Shown: one piece after another, positions 35,090 to 43,996 of the stretch
Layout: each line of letters starts with the position of its first letter
How positions within the stretch are numbered: the first letter of the stretch is position 1
Source of the DNA: an uncultured Parasphingopyxis sp.
GTDB taxonomy: Bacteria > Pseudomonadota > Alphaproteobacteria > Sphingomonadales > Sphingomonadaceae
Length of the DNA: 64,000 nucleotides
Direction: 5' to 3'
Assembly (NCBI GenBank): GCA_947259005.1
Contig: CAMYKP010000006.1
Span: 558,001-622,000 of the forward strand
Notes under the pieces: generated by a model
Told to the model about the DNA's origin: nothing
Databases searched by the model: none
The model's input: only the letters and a program-made list of their open reading frames with translations
Program-made: the position numbers and the translations under genes

Positions 35090-36652
35090 CTATTCGGCGG
35101 CTTCGACCTGCTCGGGCTCGGACCAGACCAGCACCGGCTTGCGTGCAGCCCCGGTCTCGTCAAGCCGACGGCGCGGCGCATGGAAAGGCGCGCCATGCAG
35201 GCTCTCGTCCCCCGCCTTGGCGCGTTCGACAACCGAACGCAACGCGCCGATAAATTCGTCGAGCACTGCCTTGCTCTCGGTCTCGGTCGGTTCGATCAGC
35301 ATCGCGCCATGGACTACAAGCGGGAAATACATCGTCATCGGATGATAGCCTTCGTCGATCAGCGCCTTGGCGAGATCGAGCGTCGAGAATCCTTCGGCAA
35401 AGCCTTTGTCCGAGAACAGCGCCTCATGCATGCAGGGACCGCTCTTCCCGAACGGTGCGTCCAGCACATCTTCAAGACTGCGCAGGATATAGTTGGCGTT
35501 GAGAACCGCATCTTCGGCCACCTGCTTCAGGCCATCCGCGCCATGGCTCATCATATAGGCAAGCGCCCGGGTGAACATGCCCATCTGGCCATGAAAGGCG
35601 ACCATCCGGCCAAAGCTCGACCCGTGATGATCCTCCGCCGTCTCTTCCTCGATCAGGGCATAATGATCGCCGCGCTTCTCGACGAACGGCAAGGGCGCGA
35701 AAGGCGCCAGCGCTTCCGAAAAGACGACCGGCCCCGAGCCCGGGCCGCCGCCGCCATGCGGGGTGGAGAAAGTCTTGTGGAGATTGATATGCATCGCATC
35801 GACGCCGAGATCGCCGGGCCGGACACGGCCGACAATGGCGTTGAAATTCGCGCCGTCGCAATAGACGAGACCCCCCGCCGCATGCACGGCATCGGAAATC
35901 CGTTTCATGTCCGGTTCAAACAGTCCGCAGGTATTAGGATTGGTAATCATCACCCCCGCAACGTCCGGCCCGAGCCGTGCTTCCAATGCCGCGAGATCGA
36001 CCCGGCCTTCGGGGGTCGCCGGAATATCCTCGACCCGATAGCCGGCAAAGGCCGCCGTGGCCGGGTTCGTGCCATGCGCACTTTCGGGAACCAGGATGAC
36101 CTCGCGCGCATCGCCCCGTGCTTCCAGCGCAGAACGGATGGCGAGGATGCCGCACAGTTCGCCATGGGCGCCGGCCTTGGGGCTCATCGCAACCGCTGGC
36201 ATGCCGGTTAGCCTGCACAGCCATTCGCCGAGCTCATGAATCACCTGGAGCGCGCCCTGCACGGTATCGACCGGCTGGAGCGGATGGATATCGGCAAAGC
36301 CCTTGAGCCGCGCGATGCGTTCGTTGAGCCGCGGATTATGCTTCATCGTGCATGAGCCGAGCGGGAACAGGCCGAGGTCGATCGCGTAATTCATGCGCGA
36401 TAGGCGGGTGTAATGACGCACGGTTTCAGGTTCGGACAGACCGGCCAGCCCGATGGACCGGTTGCGTTCAAGGCCGCCGAGACGGCTTGCGGAATCGGGC
36501 ATTTCATCGAGATCGATGCCGGTTCTGTCGATCGCGCCGATCTCGAAAATCAGCCGCTCCTCAAGCATCAGCGCGCGGTTTCCGGTGAAAGTGTCGGCAC
36601 TGCCCTCAGCATGTTCCGGCCGGGTCGGGCGGCCCTGATTGTTCATGCTCAT
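35090..36652 (-). CDS. gcvPB: Glycine dehydrogenase (decarboxylating) subunit 2
   Basis: The 520-aa C-terminal half of the P protein of the glycine cleavage system, here a separate gene. It holds the PLP lysine in INLHKTFSTPHGGGGPG (Lys293) and typical segments LGSCTMKHNPRLN, MSPKAGAHGELCGILAI, VPESAHGTNPATAAFAGY and MITNPNTCGLFE. It decarboxylates glycine and passes the aminomethyl group to lipoyl-GcvH. Start overlaps the gcvPA stop by 4 nt, fitting 1:1 production of the heterotetramer. Confidence 0.97.
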   Translation of the reverse strand: MSMNNQGRPTRPEHAEGSADTFTGNRALMLEERLIFEIGAIDRTGIDLDEMPDSASRLGGLERNRSIGLAGLSEPETVRHYTRLSRMNYAIDLGLFPLGSCTMKHNPRLNERIARLKGFADIHPLQPVDTVQGALQVIHELGEWLCRLTGMPAVAMSPKAGAHGELCGILAIRSALEARGDAREVILVPESAHGTNPATAAFAGYRVEDIPATPEGRVDLAALEARLGPDVAGVMITNPNTCGLFEPDMKRISDAVHAAGGLVYCDGANFNAIVGRVRPGDLGVDAMHINLHKTFSTPHGGGGPGSGPVVFSEALAPFAPLPFVEKRGDHYALIEEETAEDHHGSSFGRMVAFHGQMGMFTRALAYMMSHGADGLKQVAEDAVLNANYILRSLEDVLDAPFGKSGPCMHEALFSDKGFAEGFSTLDLAKALIDEGYHPMTMYFPLVVHGAMLIEPTETESKAVLDEFIGALRSVVERAKAGDESLHGAPFHAPRRRLDETGAARKPVLVWSEPEQVEAAE

Positions 36653-38034
36653 GCCGAAGCTCCTTCGCGGGCTGGTTCGAGCGCAGCAGTCAGCGCCCCT
36701 GCCAGCGTTTCGACATCCTCATCGCTCGTCGTTTCGGTCACAGCGACAACGAGGCCATTCGTCAGTGCCTCCTCGTCTGGATAGAGCCGGCCGAGGGACA
36801 CCCCGGCCAGTATCCGTTTATCGGCCAGCGAGCGGACGACATCGCGCGCGCCGACGGGCAGGCGCAGAGTGAATTCGTTGAAGAACGTCTCATTGACGAT
36901 ATCGACACCGGGGATATCGGCCAGCCGTTCGGCAGCGCGCACCGCCTTGGCATGGTTGAGCGATGCGAGGTTACGCAGCCCCTTTTCACCGAGCAGGGTC
37001 ATGTGAATCGAGAAGGCCAGCGCGCAAAGGCCTGAATTGGTGCATATATTCGACGTCGCCTTCTCACGCCGGATGTGCTGCTCACGCGTCGAGAGGGTCA
37101 GCACATAACCGCGCTTGCCTTCGGCATCCTGCGTCTCGCCGCATAGCCGCCCGGGCATCTGGCGGACATATTTCTGGCTGCATCCGAACAGGCCCACATA
37201 GGGACCGCCGAAGTTCAGCCCGACGCCGATCGACTGGCCTTCACCGACCACGATATCGGCGCCCATCTCACCCGGCGACACAAGCGCGCCGAGCGCGACG
37301 GGCTCTGTAACCACGGCAATCAACAGTGCCTTGTGGGCATGAGCCTTGGCCGCGATCTCGCTCATATCGTCGATACGGCCGAGAATGTCGGGATATTGCA
37401 CGACAACGCAGCTCGTATCATCGTCGATGGCGGCGAGCAGCGACGCCGTATCGGATTGCGCGACGAGATCGGGCGCAGAATGGACGAGTTGGTCCCGCGT
37501 GAAGTGTGCCATCGTCCTGGCGACCGAGACATAATGCGGGTGCAGCCCCGAAGAGAGGATTGCCCGGCTCCGCTTCGTGATCCGCCGCGCCATGACGATC
37601 GCCTCCCAACAGGCTGTCGACCCGTCATACATGGAGGCATTGGCGACATCGGTGCCGAACAGGCGCGCGACCTGGGTCTGGAATTCGAACAGCATCTGCA
37701 AGGTGCCCTGCGCGATTTCCGGCTGATAGGGCGTATAGGCGGTGAGGAACTCCCCGCGCTGGATCAGGTGATCGACCGAAGCCGGGACATGATGGCGATA
37801 GGCGCCGCAGCCGAGGAAGAAGGGCATGTCGGCCGCTGCGCTGTTCTTGCGCGCCATCTTCCGGAAGGCGGCATCGACCGCCATTTCGGACGCATGGTTG
37901 GGAAGCCCGTGGATCGGGCCATCCAGCCGGGCCTCTTCAGGCACGTCGGCGAACAGCGCGTCGATATCGGGCGCGCCAATCTTGGCCAGCATCGCTGCGC
38001 GATCGGCGGATTCCAGCGGTAGGTAACGCATCAT
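36649..38034 (-). CDS. gcvPA: Glycine dehydrogenase (decarboxylating) subunit 1
   Basis: The 461-aa N-terminal half of the P protein. Visible are MPFFLGCGAYRHHVPA, TAYTPYQPEIAQGTLQ, NASMYDGSTACWEAI, VGEGQSIGVGLNFGGPYVG and TREQHIRREKATSNICTN. It has no PLP lysine of its own and works with gcvPB. Two consecutive ATGs (38034 and 38031) follow GGAGAAAC; the first is listed. It lies 36 nt after gcvH. Confidence 0.96.
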   Translation of the reverse strand: MMRYLPLESADRAAMLAKIGAPDIDALFADVPEEARLDGPIHGLPNHASEMAVDAAFRKMARKNSAAADMPFFLGCGAYRHHVPASVDHLIQRGEFLTAYTPYQPEIAQGTLQMLFEFQTQVARLFGTDVANASMYDGSTACWEAIVMARRITKRSRAILSSGLHPHYVSVARTMAHFTRDQLVHSAPDLVAQSDTASLLAAIDDDTSCVVVQYPDILGRIDDMSEIAAKAHAHKALLIAVVTEPVALGALVSPGEMGADIVVGEGQSIGVGLNFGGPYVGLFGCSQKYVRQMPGRLCGETQDAEGKRGYVLTLSTREQHIRREKATSNICTNSGLCALAFSIHMTLLGEKGLRNLASLNHAKAVRAAERLADIPGVDIVNETFFNEFTLRLPVGARDVVRSLADKRILAGVSLGRLYPDEEALTNGLVVAVTETTSDEDVETLAGALTAALEPAREGASA

Positions 38035-38070
38035 GTTTCTCCGTCGCGGCGCATGATCGCGCCGCTGCAA

Positions 38071-38442
38071 CTACAGGCTGTCTACGAAAGCCTTGTATTC
38101 CTTGGCATCCATCAGCCCTTCGAGCTCGTCGGCATCGGACAGGGACATGCGGAAAAACCAGCCGTCCTCTTCCGGCGACGTGTTGACCAGGGCCGGTTCA
38201 TCGGCGAGCGCATCATTGCCTTCGAGGATTTCGCCCGACACCGGCGCATAGACATCGCTCGCCGCCTTGACCGATTCGACGACTGCGGCGTCCGCGCCCT
38301 TTTCGAGCACGGTTCCGCTTTCCGGCACTTCCACGAACACGATATCGCCCAGTTGTTCCTGCGCATAATCGGTGATCCCGATCGTAGCATGATCGCCCTC
38401 GATATCGATCCATTCATGGTCTTCAGTAAAATAACGGGCCAT
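38071..38442 (-). CDS. gcvH: Glycine cleavage system H protein
   Basis: The 123-aa lipoyl carrier that shuttles the aminomethyl group between P, T and L proteins. The lipoylation motif is [16 protein letters not shown] (Lys59); [20 protein letters not shown] and [19 protein letters not shown] are family segments. Length is normal. It lies between gcvT (12 nt upstream) and gcvPA. The L protein gene is not in the window. Confidence 0.97.
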   Translation of the reverse strand: MARYFTEDHEWIDIEGDHATIGITDYAQEQLGDIVFVEVPESGTVLEKGADAAVVESVKAASDVYAPVSGEILEGNDALADEPALVNTSPEEDGWFFRMSLSDADELEGLMDAKEYKAFVDSL

Positions 38443-38454
38443 CGCTGACTCCCC

Positions 38455-39585
38455 CTATAGCTTCGGTTGACGGTGATAATTATGCGGTACGAAAGGCATG
38501 GCGGCGACGGTGCCGGTAAAGGGCTTGCCCCGCTGCTCGATTGTAATTGTGCTGCCGAGTTCTGATTGAGCTGCCGGAACATAGGCCATGGCAATCGGCT
38601 GCCCGAGGCTGGGCGAGAAACCGCCGCTCGTGACCTTGCCCACTTCCTTGCCGTCGTCATCAACGACAGCTGCGCCCTCGCGCACCGGCTGACGGCCTTC
38701 GATGATCAGCCCAACGCGCTTGCGCTCGGCCCCATGTTCGCGCTGGGACAAGATTTTCGATGCTGCGGGAAAATCCGCGGCTTCGCGGCGGCGCTTCGAA
38801 AGCGCAAAACCGAGATCGGCTTCAATGGGCGTCGTGCGGTCATCGATATCATGACCGTATAACGGCAACCCCGCCTCCAAGCGCAGCGAATCGCGCGCTC
38901 CGAGGCCGATCGGCTTCACTTCGGGCTGGTCGACCAGCGCCTGTGCAAGCGCCTCCGCCTTATCCGCCGGTACCGAAATCTCGAACCCGTCTTCACCCGT
39001 ATAGCCTGAACGACTGATCCCGAGCGGGACATCATTCCAGAGGAATGGTCCCGCCTGCATGAAGAACAGCTCCGTCGGCACGGGCCAGCCATCTTTGAAA
39101 GGCTTGATCCCGATCCGAGCGAGCGCTTCCGCAGCTTTGGGCCCCTGGAGCGCCAGCAGCGCATCGCCCTCCAAATGGTTCAGCCCAATCGAATCCGGCA
39201 GATGACGCCGCATATAGGCGATATCGTCATGCTTTGTTGCGCCGTTGACGACGAGATAGAGATGCTTCCCGGTATTGGTGACCATAAGATCGTCCAATAT
39301 TCCGCCATCCTCCGCCAACAGAAGCGTATAACGGACACGGCCCGGCTTCAAAGCCGAGATATCGCCGGGCACGATAGCCTCCAGAGCCTCTGCGGCATCG
39401 TCTCCGATCAGCTGGAGCTGCCCCATATGGCTGACATCGAAAAGACCTGCCGATTCGCGGGTCCACAGATGCTCGGCCATGATGCCTTCATACTGGATCG
39501 GCATGGAATAGCCGGCAAAGCTCACCATCCGCCCGCCCTGGGCCCGGTGCCAGCTATCTAGAGGGAGTTTTTCATCGTCGCTCAT
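38455..39585 (-). CDS. gcvT: Aminomethyltransferase (glycine cleavage T protein)
   Basis: The 376-aa enzyme releases ammonia from aminomethyl-lipoyl-GcvH and makes 5,10-methylene-THF. Motifs: MVSFAGYSMPIQYEGIMAEH, GLFDVSHMGQLQL, ALQGPKAAEALA, GYTGEDGFEISV and GLGARDSLRLEAGLPLYG. First gene of the gcv operon, 39 nt downstream of the glycine riboswitch; GGAG precedes its ATG. Confidence 0.96.
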   Translation of the reverse strand: MSDDEKLPLDSWHRAQGGRMVSFAGYSMPIQYEGIMAEHLWTRESAGLFDVSHMGQLQLIGDDAAEALEAIVPGDISALKPGRVRYTLLLAEDGGILDDLMVTNTGKHLYLVVNGATKHDDIAYMRRHLPDSIGLNHLEGDALLALQGPKAAEALARIGIKPFKDGWPVPTELFFMQAGPFLWNDVPLGISRSGYTGEDGFEISVPADKAEALAQALVDQPEVKPIGLGARDSLRLEAGLPLYGHDIDDRTTPIEADLGFALSKRRREAADFPAASKILSQREHGAERKRVGLIIEGRQPVREGAAVVDDDGKEVGKVTSGGFSPSLGQPIAMAYVPAAQSELGSTITIEQRGKPFTGTVAAMPFVPHNYHRQPKL

Positions 39586-39623
39586 ATTTTCTCCGTGACC
39601 AGAAACGACCGGATTTTGTCCGG

Positions 39624-39815
39624 CCTGCCCCCTCTGTCACGGAAGCCTGAGAGCTTTCACCGCGCGGCTTTCACGCGGCTTACCCCTTCGGCGGGATATG
39701 GAACGCCCATATCCTCTTTCCAGAGCACCGATTGACCGCGCGGTCCTTGTTGCCTGAGAGATTCCGGGGCGGTTGCTCCTTCGGCGGTGTGGCCAGCACA
39801 CCCTCTCCCGCGCAG
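39624..39815 (-). ncRNA. Tandem glycine riboswitch controlling gcvTH-PA-PB
   Basis: On the minus strand two glycine-aptamer cores follow each other. The first (about 39738-39815) begins GCGGGAGAGGG and holds CCGAAGGAGCAA (near 39772-39784) and TCTCAGGCA (near 39751-39759). The second (about 39624-39737) holds CCGAAGGGGTAA and CTCTCAGGC (near 39645-39653) and ends CAGAGGGGGCAG. These are the invariant elements of the gcvT RNA motif. A 7-bp hairpin (39607-39625) between aptamer 2 and the gcvT ribosome site has no U-tract, so control may be at translation initiation. Such switches normally turn gcv genes on with glycine. Confidence 0.95.
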
Positions 39816-39917
39816 TCATTCTGCCGGTTGCCCGGCAGCGGTATGACCAACGATTGGCGTTTGATGCGAACAGAGTCAATCGGGCAGTGAACAGAAATTT
39901 GTGCGACTGCGAACAGG

Positions 39918-40568
39918 CTATCTTCCAAGCAGCGCTGCAGCCTTGCTCCGCCACATCCGGGTCAGCGGTTTCAGATCGGCAAGCGCTGCAAAAGCGTCAG
40001 GCTCGCGTTTCCCATACCCTCCTATAATCAGAGAAAAAACTCGCTCTACGGTCCATTCGGGAAAGGGGTGGTCGATACGGCGCAGCATGTCCCCTGCCGA
40101 TACCGTCCCATTCTCGATCACCCGATAGTACCAGCCGCAGCGACTGGTCTCGACGATCTGCGCCACAATTTCTGGCCAATTCATGACATGGCCCTGCTTC
40201 CAGCAGGGCTGACGACCCTGGCTGATTTCGACAATCGCGCTGCCAAGGGTGAAGCGATCGCCGATACAGACATCGCCTTCGACCAACCCGGTTACGGAGA
40301 TATTCTCGCCGAAAGCACCGGCACGGGAGAGCTTCGGGTGATCCGGTTTCAGGGATTGCCAATAGGCATAATGATCTCGCGGATAGTGGTGCAGCGCCAT
40401 TTCCGGTCCGCCATGGACCCGGAGATCGGCCTGTTCGTCTCCCGCAAGTCCGAGCGGACCGATTTCGGCGGTCCCGAGTAGTGGGGCCTTTCCGATCGCA
40501 CTTTTTTCATCGCCCCGAATCGGTACAGCCCGGCCGGCAAGTACGGCTTCGACTGTGAAGGGCCCCAT
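39918..40568 (-). CDS. MOSC domain protein, YiiM-like
   Basis: The 216-aa protein has the MOSC core: GLAGDEQADLRVHGGPEMALHHYP at ~42-65, GAFGENISVTGLVEGDVCIGD, and the conserved cysteine in SQGRQPCWKQGH. A C-terminal 3-alpha region (WTVERVFSLIIGGYGKREPDA) makes it YiiM-like. Such proteins bind molybdopterin-related cofactor and reduce N-hydroxylated compounds. It lies 5 nt downstream of the unknown lipoprotein gene on the same strand. About 100 bp between its stop and the riboswitch 5' end would hold the gcv promoter. Confidence 0.9.
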   Translation of the reverse strand: MGPFTVEAVLAGRAVPIRGDEKSAIGKAPLLGTAEIGPLGLAGDEQADLRVHGGPEMALHHYPRDHYAYWQSLKPDHPKLSRAGAFGENISVTGLVEGDVCIGDRFTLGSAIVEISQGRQPCWKQGHVMNWPEIVAQIVETSRCGWYYRVIENGTVSAGDMLRRIDHPFPEWTVERVFSLIIGGYGKREPDAFAALADLKPLTRMWRSKAAALLGR

Positions 40569-40573
40569 GGGCG

Positions 40574-41227
40574 TTAGCGCGTGGCGTTATATTCGAGCTG
40601 GTCCGCTTCGAGCTGGAAGCCGATCAGCAGTTCGAATGTGATATTGTTGATTGCGGTTCGCACGGCAGGATCGGCCAGGGGATCAAGCGCAGCATCGACA
40701 TCCCCGGGACGACGACGGCGAGTGATGCGTTCTTCCATATCCGGCGCCAAAGTAAGGGCAGCGCGGGAGATTTGCGTCGAAGCCTGGCCCATGGTGCTTG
40801 TCCGCAACTGGCCATCGGCAAAGTTCAAGCCAACTCGTCCGATCTCTTTCGAAACAATCTGGCCGTTGCCGCGCAAAACGGTCGCGAAATAGGGAAGCAC
40901 AATCTGCCGGGCACCGCTGGGGTCCGTGCGGCGGGCCTGCACTTCGAACGTGGCCACGGTTTGAACCGCATCAGCCACATCGGAACAGGTGCTGCGAATG
41001 TTGGTAATAACCGCAGTTGCATCGATCGCGCTGGCTTCCCGGCTCGAACGCGGGCTGAAGAGAGTGATCTCATTGGTGTGAACCGGGGTAGCCACGGCCG
41101 GGCAAGCCGTCCGGTTTACCAGCAGGCCAATTCCGGACTCCGACGCCGAGATGACATCCCGCCGCCCGCAAGAGACGAGGACAAGCCCGATAGCGGCGAC
41201 CAAAACGATATTTCCATATTTCCGCAC
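40574..41227 (-). CDS. Lipoprotein of unknown function
   Basis: The 217-aa protein starts at GTG 41227 (AGGA 8 nt upstream) with a lipoprotein signal VRKYGNIVLVAAIGLVLVSC; the Cys at residue 20 in LVSC is the lipidation site. The mature part has TAVITNIRSTCSDV, TVATFEVQARRTDP, ATVLRGNGQIVSKEIGRVGL and a basic patch RITRRRRPGD, suggesting a mostly beta domain. The end is acidic (LEADQLEYNATR). No family is recognised. The same frame stays open far upstream over ispH, but that part is antisense to a clear gene and is not coding. Confidence 0.75.
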   Translation of the reverse strand: MRKYGNIVLVAAIGLVLVSCGRRDVISASESGIGLLVNRTACPAVATPVHTNEITLFSPRSSREASAIDATAVITNIRSTCSDVADAVQTVATFEVQARRTDPSGARQIVLPYFATVLRGNGQIVSKEIGRVGLNFADGQLRTSTMGQASTQISRAALTLAPDMEERITRRRRPGDVDAALDPLADPAVRTAINNITFELLIGFQLEADQLEYNATR

Positions 41228-41250
41228 AAACGAAATCCTTACTCTGTTTT

Positions 41251-41279
41251 TTGACACCCAAAGACCGATGCCCGAATAC
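41251..41279 (+). promoter_or_regulatory. Candidate sigma-70 promoter for ispH-thrB-rnhA
   Basis: A perfect TTGACA -35 hexamer (41251-41256) is followed after 17 bp by GAATAC (41274-41279), a weak -10. It lies 60 bp before the ispH start in the divergent spacer. Confidence 0.4.
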
Positions 41280-41338
41280 GCTGCCCCCTCATAGGAAGCG
41301 GCTTCCGTCGCTGCAAGCAATCGCGTAAGAGCCCGGGC

Positions 41339-42289
41339 ATGAATGACACCAGAACCGCCCTTACACTTCTTATTGCCGCTCCGCGCGGTTTTTGCGCCGG
41401 TGTCGACCGCGCCATCCGCATCGTGGAGCTGGCGATCGAGAAATACGGCGCGCCGGTCTATGTCAGGCACGAGATAGTTCACAACCGCTATGTCGTCGAT
41501 GCATTGAAGGAAAAAGGTGCGATCTTCGTGGAGGAGCTCGACGAGGTTCCCGATGATGTTCCGGTCGTGTTTTCGGCCCATGGTGTCCCCAAGGCTGTTC
41601 CCGCAAAGGCGGAAGAGCGCGGTCTGGAATATCTCGACGCCACATGCCCGCTTGTGTCCAAAGTCCATCGCCAGGCAGAGCGTTTGGTCGGGCAAGGCCA
41701 GCACATTCTTTTTATCGGTCACCGTGATCATCCCGAGGTGATCGGAACCTTCGGCCAGGTGCCCGACGGCGCGATGACCTTGATCGAAACGCGCGACGAT
41801 GCCGAGACGATCGAGCCCCCGAATGCCGACAATCTCGGTTTTCTGACGCAAACGACACTCTCGGTCGACGATACCCGCGATATCATCGCAGTGCTGCGTC
41901 GGCGCTTCCCCGCGATAAACGCGCCGCGGAGCGAGGATATCTGTTATGCGACATCGAACCGACAGGAAGCGGTCAAGGCCATCGCCTCCAATTGCGATTT
42001 CATGCTGGTAATCGGTGCACCTAATAGCTCCAATTCCGTCCGCTTGGTGGAGGTTGCCGAACGACAGGGTACGGATGCCAGATTGATCCAGCGCGCTGCG
42101 GATATAGATTTTGACTGGCTTGAGGGTGTGAACACACTCGGCATCACTGCGGGTGCGTCCGCTCCGGAAATTCTCGTTCGCGAAGTGGTCGAGATGCTGG
42201 CCGAGCGGTTCGACGTCACCGAAAGCGAAGTTGAAACGACGCGCGAGAAGATGCTGTTCAAACTGCCTCGCGGCCTCGAAGCGGCCTAA
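41339..42289 (+). CDS. ispH: 4-hydroxy-3-methylbut-2-enyl diphosphate reductase
   Basis: The 316-aa iron-sulfur enzyme makes IPP and DMAPP in the last step of the MEP isoprenoid pathway, which feeds ubiquinone and carotenoids. Motifs: [17 protein letters not shown] (Cys19), [55 protein letters not shown] and [11 protein letters not shown]; the three cluster cysteines are present. First of the ispH-thrB-rnhA unit. Confidence 0.97.
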   Translation: MNDTRTALTLLIAAPRGFCAGVDRAIRIVELAIEKYGAPVYVRHEIVHNRYVVDALKEKGAIFVEELDEVPDDVPVVFSAHGVPKAVPAKAEERGLEYLDATCPLVSKVHRQAERLVGQGQHILFIGHRDHPEVIGTFGQVPDGAMTLIETRDDAETIEPPNADNLGFLTQTTLSVDDTRDIIAVLRRRFPAINAPRSEDICYATSNRQEAVKAIASNCDFMLVIGAPNSSNSVRLVEVAERQGTDARLIQRAADIDFDWLEGVNTLGITAGASAPEILVREVVEMLAERFDVTESEVETTREKMLFKLPRGLEAA

Positions 42290-42295
42290 TTCTTC

Positions 42296-43255
42296 ATGGC
42301 TGTTTATACCCAGGTCTCGGCCGAGCGCATCGCCGAATTGCTTTCCCGCTATAATGTTGGGACGCTCGTTTCTGCAAAAGGCATTGCGGAGGGGGTCGAG
42401 AACAGCAATTTCCTGCTCCAGACGGACCGGGACCGTTTCATCCTGACGCTGTACGAGAAGCGCGTCGATGCGAAAGATTTGCCCTTTTTCCTGAAACTGC
42501 TGGATCATCTGGCCGCCCGCGGGCAGCCGGTGCCGCCAGCGGTTGCCGACAGGACAGGGCAGCAGATTCAGGTCGTCAACGACAGGTCTGCATGCCTGAT
42601 TGTCTTTCTCCCCGGGCTTTCTCCCGGCCAACCCAATACGGCGCAGAGCCGGTCCGCGGGAGCCGCGCTCGGCAAACTGCATCAGTCGCTGGTCGATTTT
42701 CCCGACCTGAGGCCGAATACGCTCTCGCTGCCCGGGTGGCACGAACTGGCGCAGCGCTGCGGCAATGCCCTGGACGAAATCATGCCGGGGCTCGGCGATA
42801 CTGTGGCCGAGGAGCTGGCTTTCCTGGATACCAACTGGCCTGCGGATTTGCCGCATTCCGCCATTCATGCCGATCTTTTTCCAGACAATGTCCTCATGCT
42901 CGACGATCAGGTGACTGGAATCATCGATTTCTATTTCGCCTGCACTGACATCCGGGCCTATGATCTGGCGGTAACCCATGCGGCATGGTGTTTCGACGAT
43001 GATGGTGCGGGCTTCGATGCGGACCGGTCGGCAGCTCTGATCGCCGGCTATGACGAACAGATGCCGTTGACGGATGCCGAGCGCGAAGCCTTGCCCATAT
43101 TGGCGCGGGGCGCATCGCTTCGTTTCCTGCTGACCCGCGCATGGGACTGGCTCAACACGCCGGACGATGCGCTGGTTACCCGCAAGGATCCCACCGCCTT
43201 TCTCCGCCGCCTTGAATTTTACCGGGCCGCCGGTAGCGAACTGTTCGGCTCATGA
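42296..43255 (+). CDS. thrB: Homoserine kinase, ThrB2 (choline-kinase-like) type
   Basis: The 319-aa enzyme phosphorylates homoserine for threonine synthesis. It belongs to the aminoglycoside-phosphotransferase-like fold rather than the GHMP kinases: [27 protein letters not shown], the catalytic [13 protein letters not shown] and the metal-binding [11 protein letters not shown]. It follows ispH by 6 nt and overlaps rnhA by 4 nt. Confidence 0.94.
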   Translation: MAVYTQVSAERIAELLSRYNVGTLVSAKGIAEGVENSNFLLQTDRDRFILTLYEKRVDAKDLPFFLKLLDHLAARGQPVPPAVADRTGQQIQVVNDRSACLIVFLPGLSPGQPNTAQSRSAGAALGKLHQSLVDFPDLRPNTLSLPGWHELAQRCGNALDEIMPGLGDTVAEELAFLDTNWPADLPHSAIHADLFPDNVLMLDDQVTGIIDFYFACTDIRAYDLAVTHAAWCFDDDGAGFDADRSAALIAGYDEQMPLTDAEREALPILARGASLRFLLTRAWDWLNTPDDALVTRKDPTAFLRRLEFYRAAGSELFGS

Positions 43256-43698
43256 GTCTGGTCGAGATATTCACCGATGGATCCTGCAAGGGCAATCCGG
43301 GCCCGGGCGGCTGGGGCGCGATCATCCGCTATGGCGATCATGAGAAAGAGCTTTCGGGCGCCGACGCGGAAACGACCAACAACCGGATGGAGCTGCTCGC
43401 CGCAATCCGCGCACTTCAGGCTCTGAAACGCCCCAGCAAGGTGCGCCTGACGACGGACAGCAATTATGTAAAGGACGGGATCACCAAATGGATCCATGGC
43501 TGGCTGCGCAACAACTGGCGAACTGCAGCGAGAAAGCCGGTAAAAAATGCCGAACTCTGGCAGGAGCTGCTTGAAGCGACCCAGGTACACGACATCGAAT
43601 GGGCCTGGGTAAAAGGCCATGCCGGGCATCCGGACAATGAACGTGCGGACCAGCTCGCCAGCGATGCCGCCGACGCGCTGGTCGCCGCGAGCCGTTAG
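43252..43698 (+). CDS. rnhA: Ribonuclease HI
   Basis: The 148-aa enzyme degrades RNA in RNA-DNA hybrids. The four acidic catalytic residues are in place: [17 protein letters not shown] (Asp9), [10 protein letters not shown] (Glu47), [12 protein letters not shown] (Asp69) and [12 protein letters not shown] (Asp133). Start is ATGA-overlapped with thrB. Confidence 0.97.
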   Translation: MSLVEIFTDGSCKGNPGPGGWGAIIRYGDHEKELSGADAETTNNRMELLAAIRALQALKRPSKVRLTTDSNYVKDGITKWIHGWLRNNWRTAARKPVKNAELWQELLEATQVHDIEWAWVKGHAGHPDNERADQLASDAADALVAASR

Positions 43699-43728
43699 AC
43701 CCCGGGATTAGATCCGGTAGGTCAGGTT

Positions 43729-43905
43729 TTAGCTGTTATCTTCGATGGGAGCGTCCGGACCTTTGGTCTGGATCGACTTGATGGCGTTCTTGGCGCTCGA
43801 CTTGCTGGAATAGCCTTCGGTCGAGAACATTACTTCCGAATTATATTTGAAGCGAACCCGGAACTCGCCCTTTTTGTCTTTCCAGATTTCGAACTTGTGC
43901 GCCAT
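43729..43905 (-). CDS. DUF1508 (YegP-like) small protein
   Basis: The 58-aa ORF reads MAHKFEIWKDKKGEFRVRF, then KYNSEVMFSTEGYSSKSS and AKNAIKSIQTKGPDAP with an acidic end. This is one DUF1508 unit: a short beta hairpin (FEIWKDKKGEFRVRF) and the E-G-Y-x-S-K-x-x-A-x-x-AI-x-S-I-Q helix. The function of these cytoplasmic proteins is unknown. The ATG has GGGAG-like sequence upstream (GTGGGAGC). It stands convergent with rnhA. Confidence 0.88.
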   Translation of the reverse strand: MAHKFEIWKDKKGEFRVRFKYNSEVMFSTEGYSSKSSAKNAIKSIQTKGPDAPIEDNS

Positions 43906-43996
43906 TGGATGCTCCCACTTGATGGTCGGTCGTCAAGGGATAGGCGAAAACGGTGCAGACGCAAAGGGCGCGAACGTTAAAATCGCAATCCCGGGA

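Noticed and set aside
41240-42979. Very long minus-strand open frame continuing upstream of the lipoprotein over ispH and thrB
   Set aside because: It is antisense to two clear enzymes with all motifs, its translation resembles no family, and the open frame is a by-product of GC-rich codon bias. Only the part from 41227 down has a signal peptide and ribosome site.
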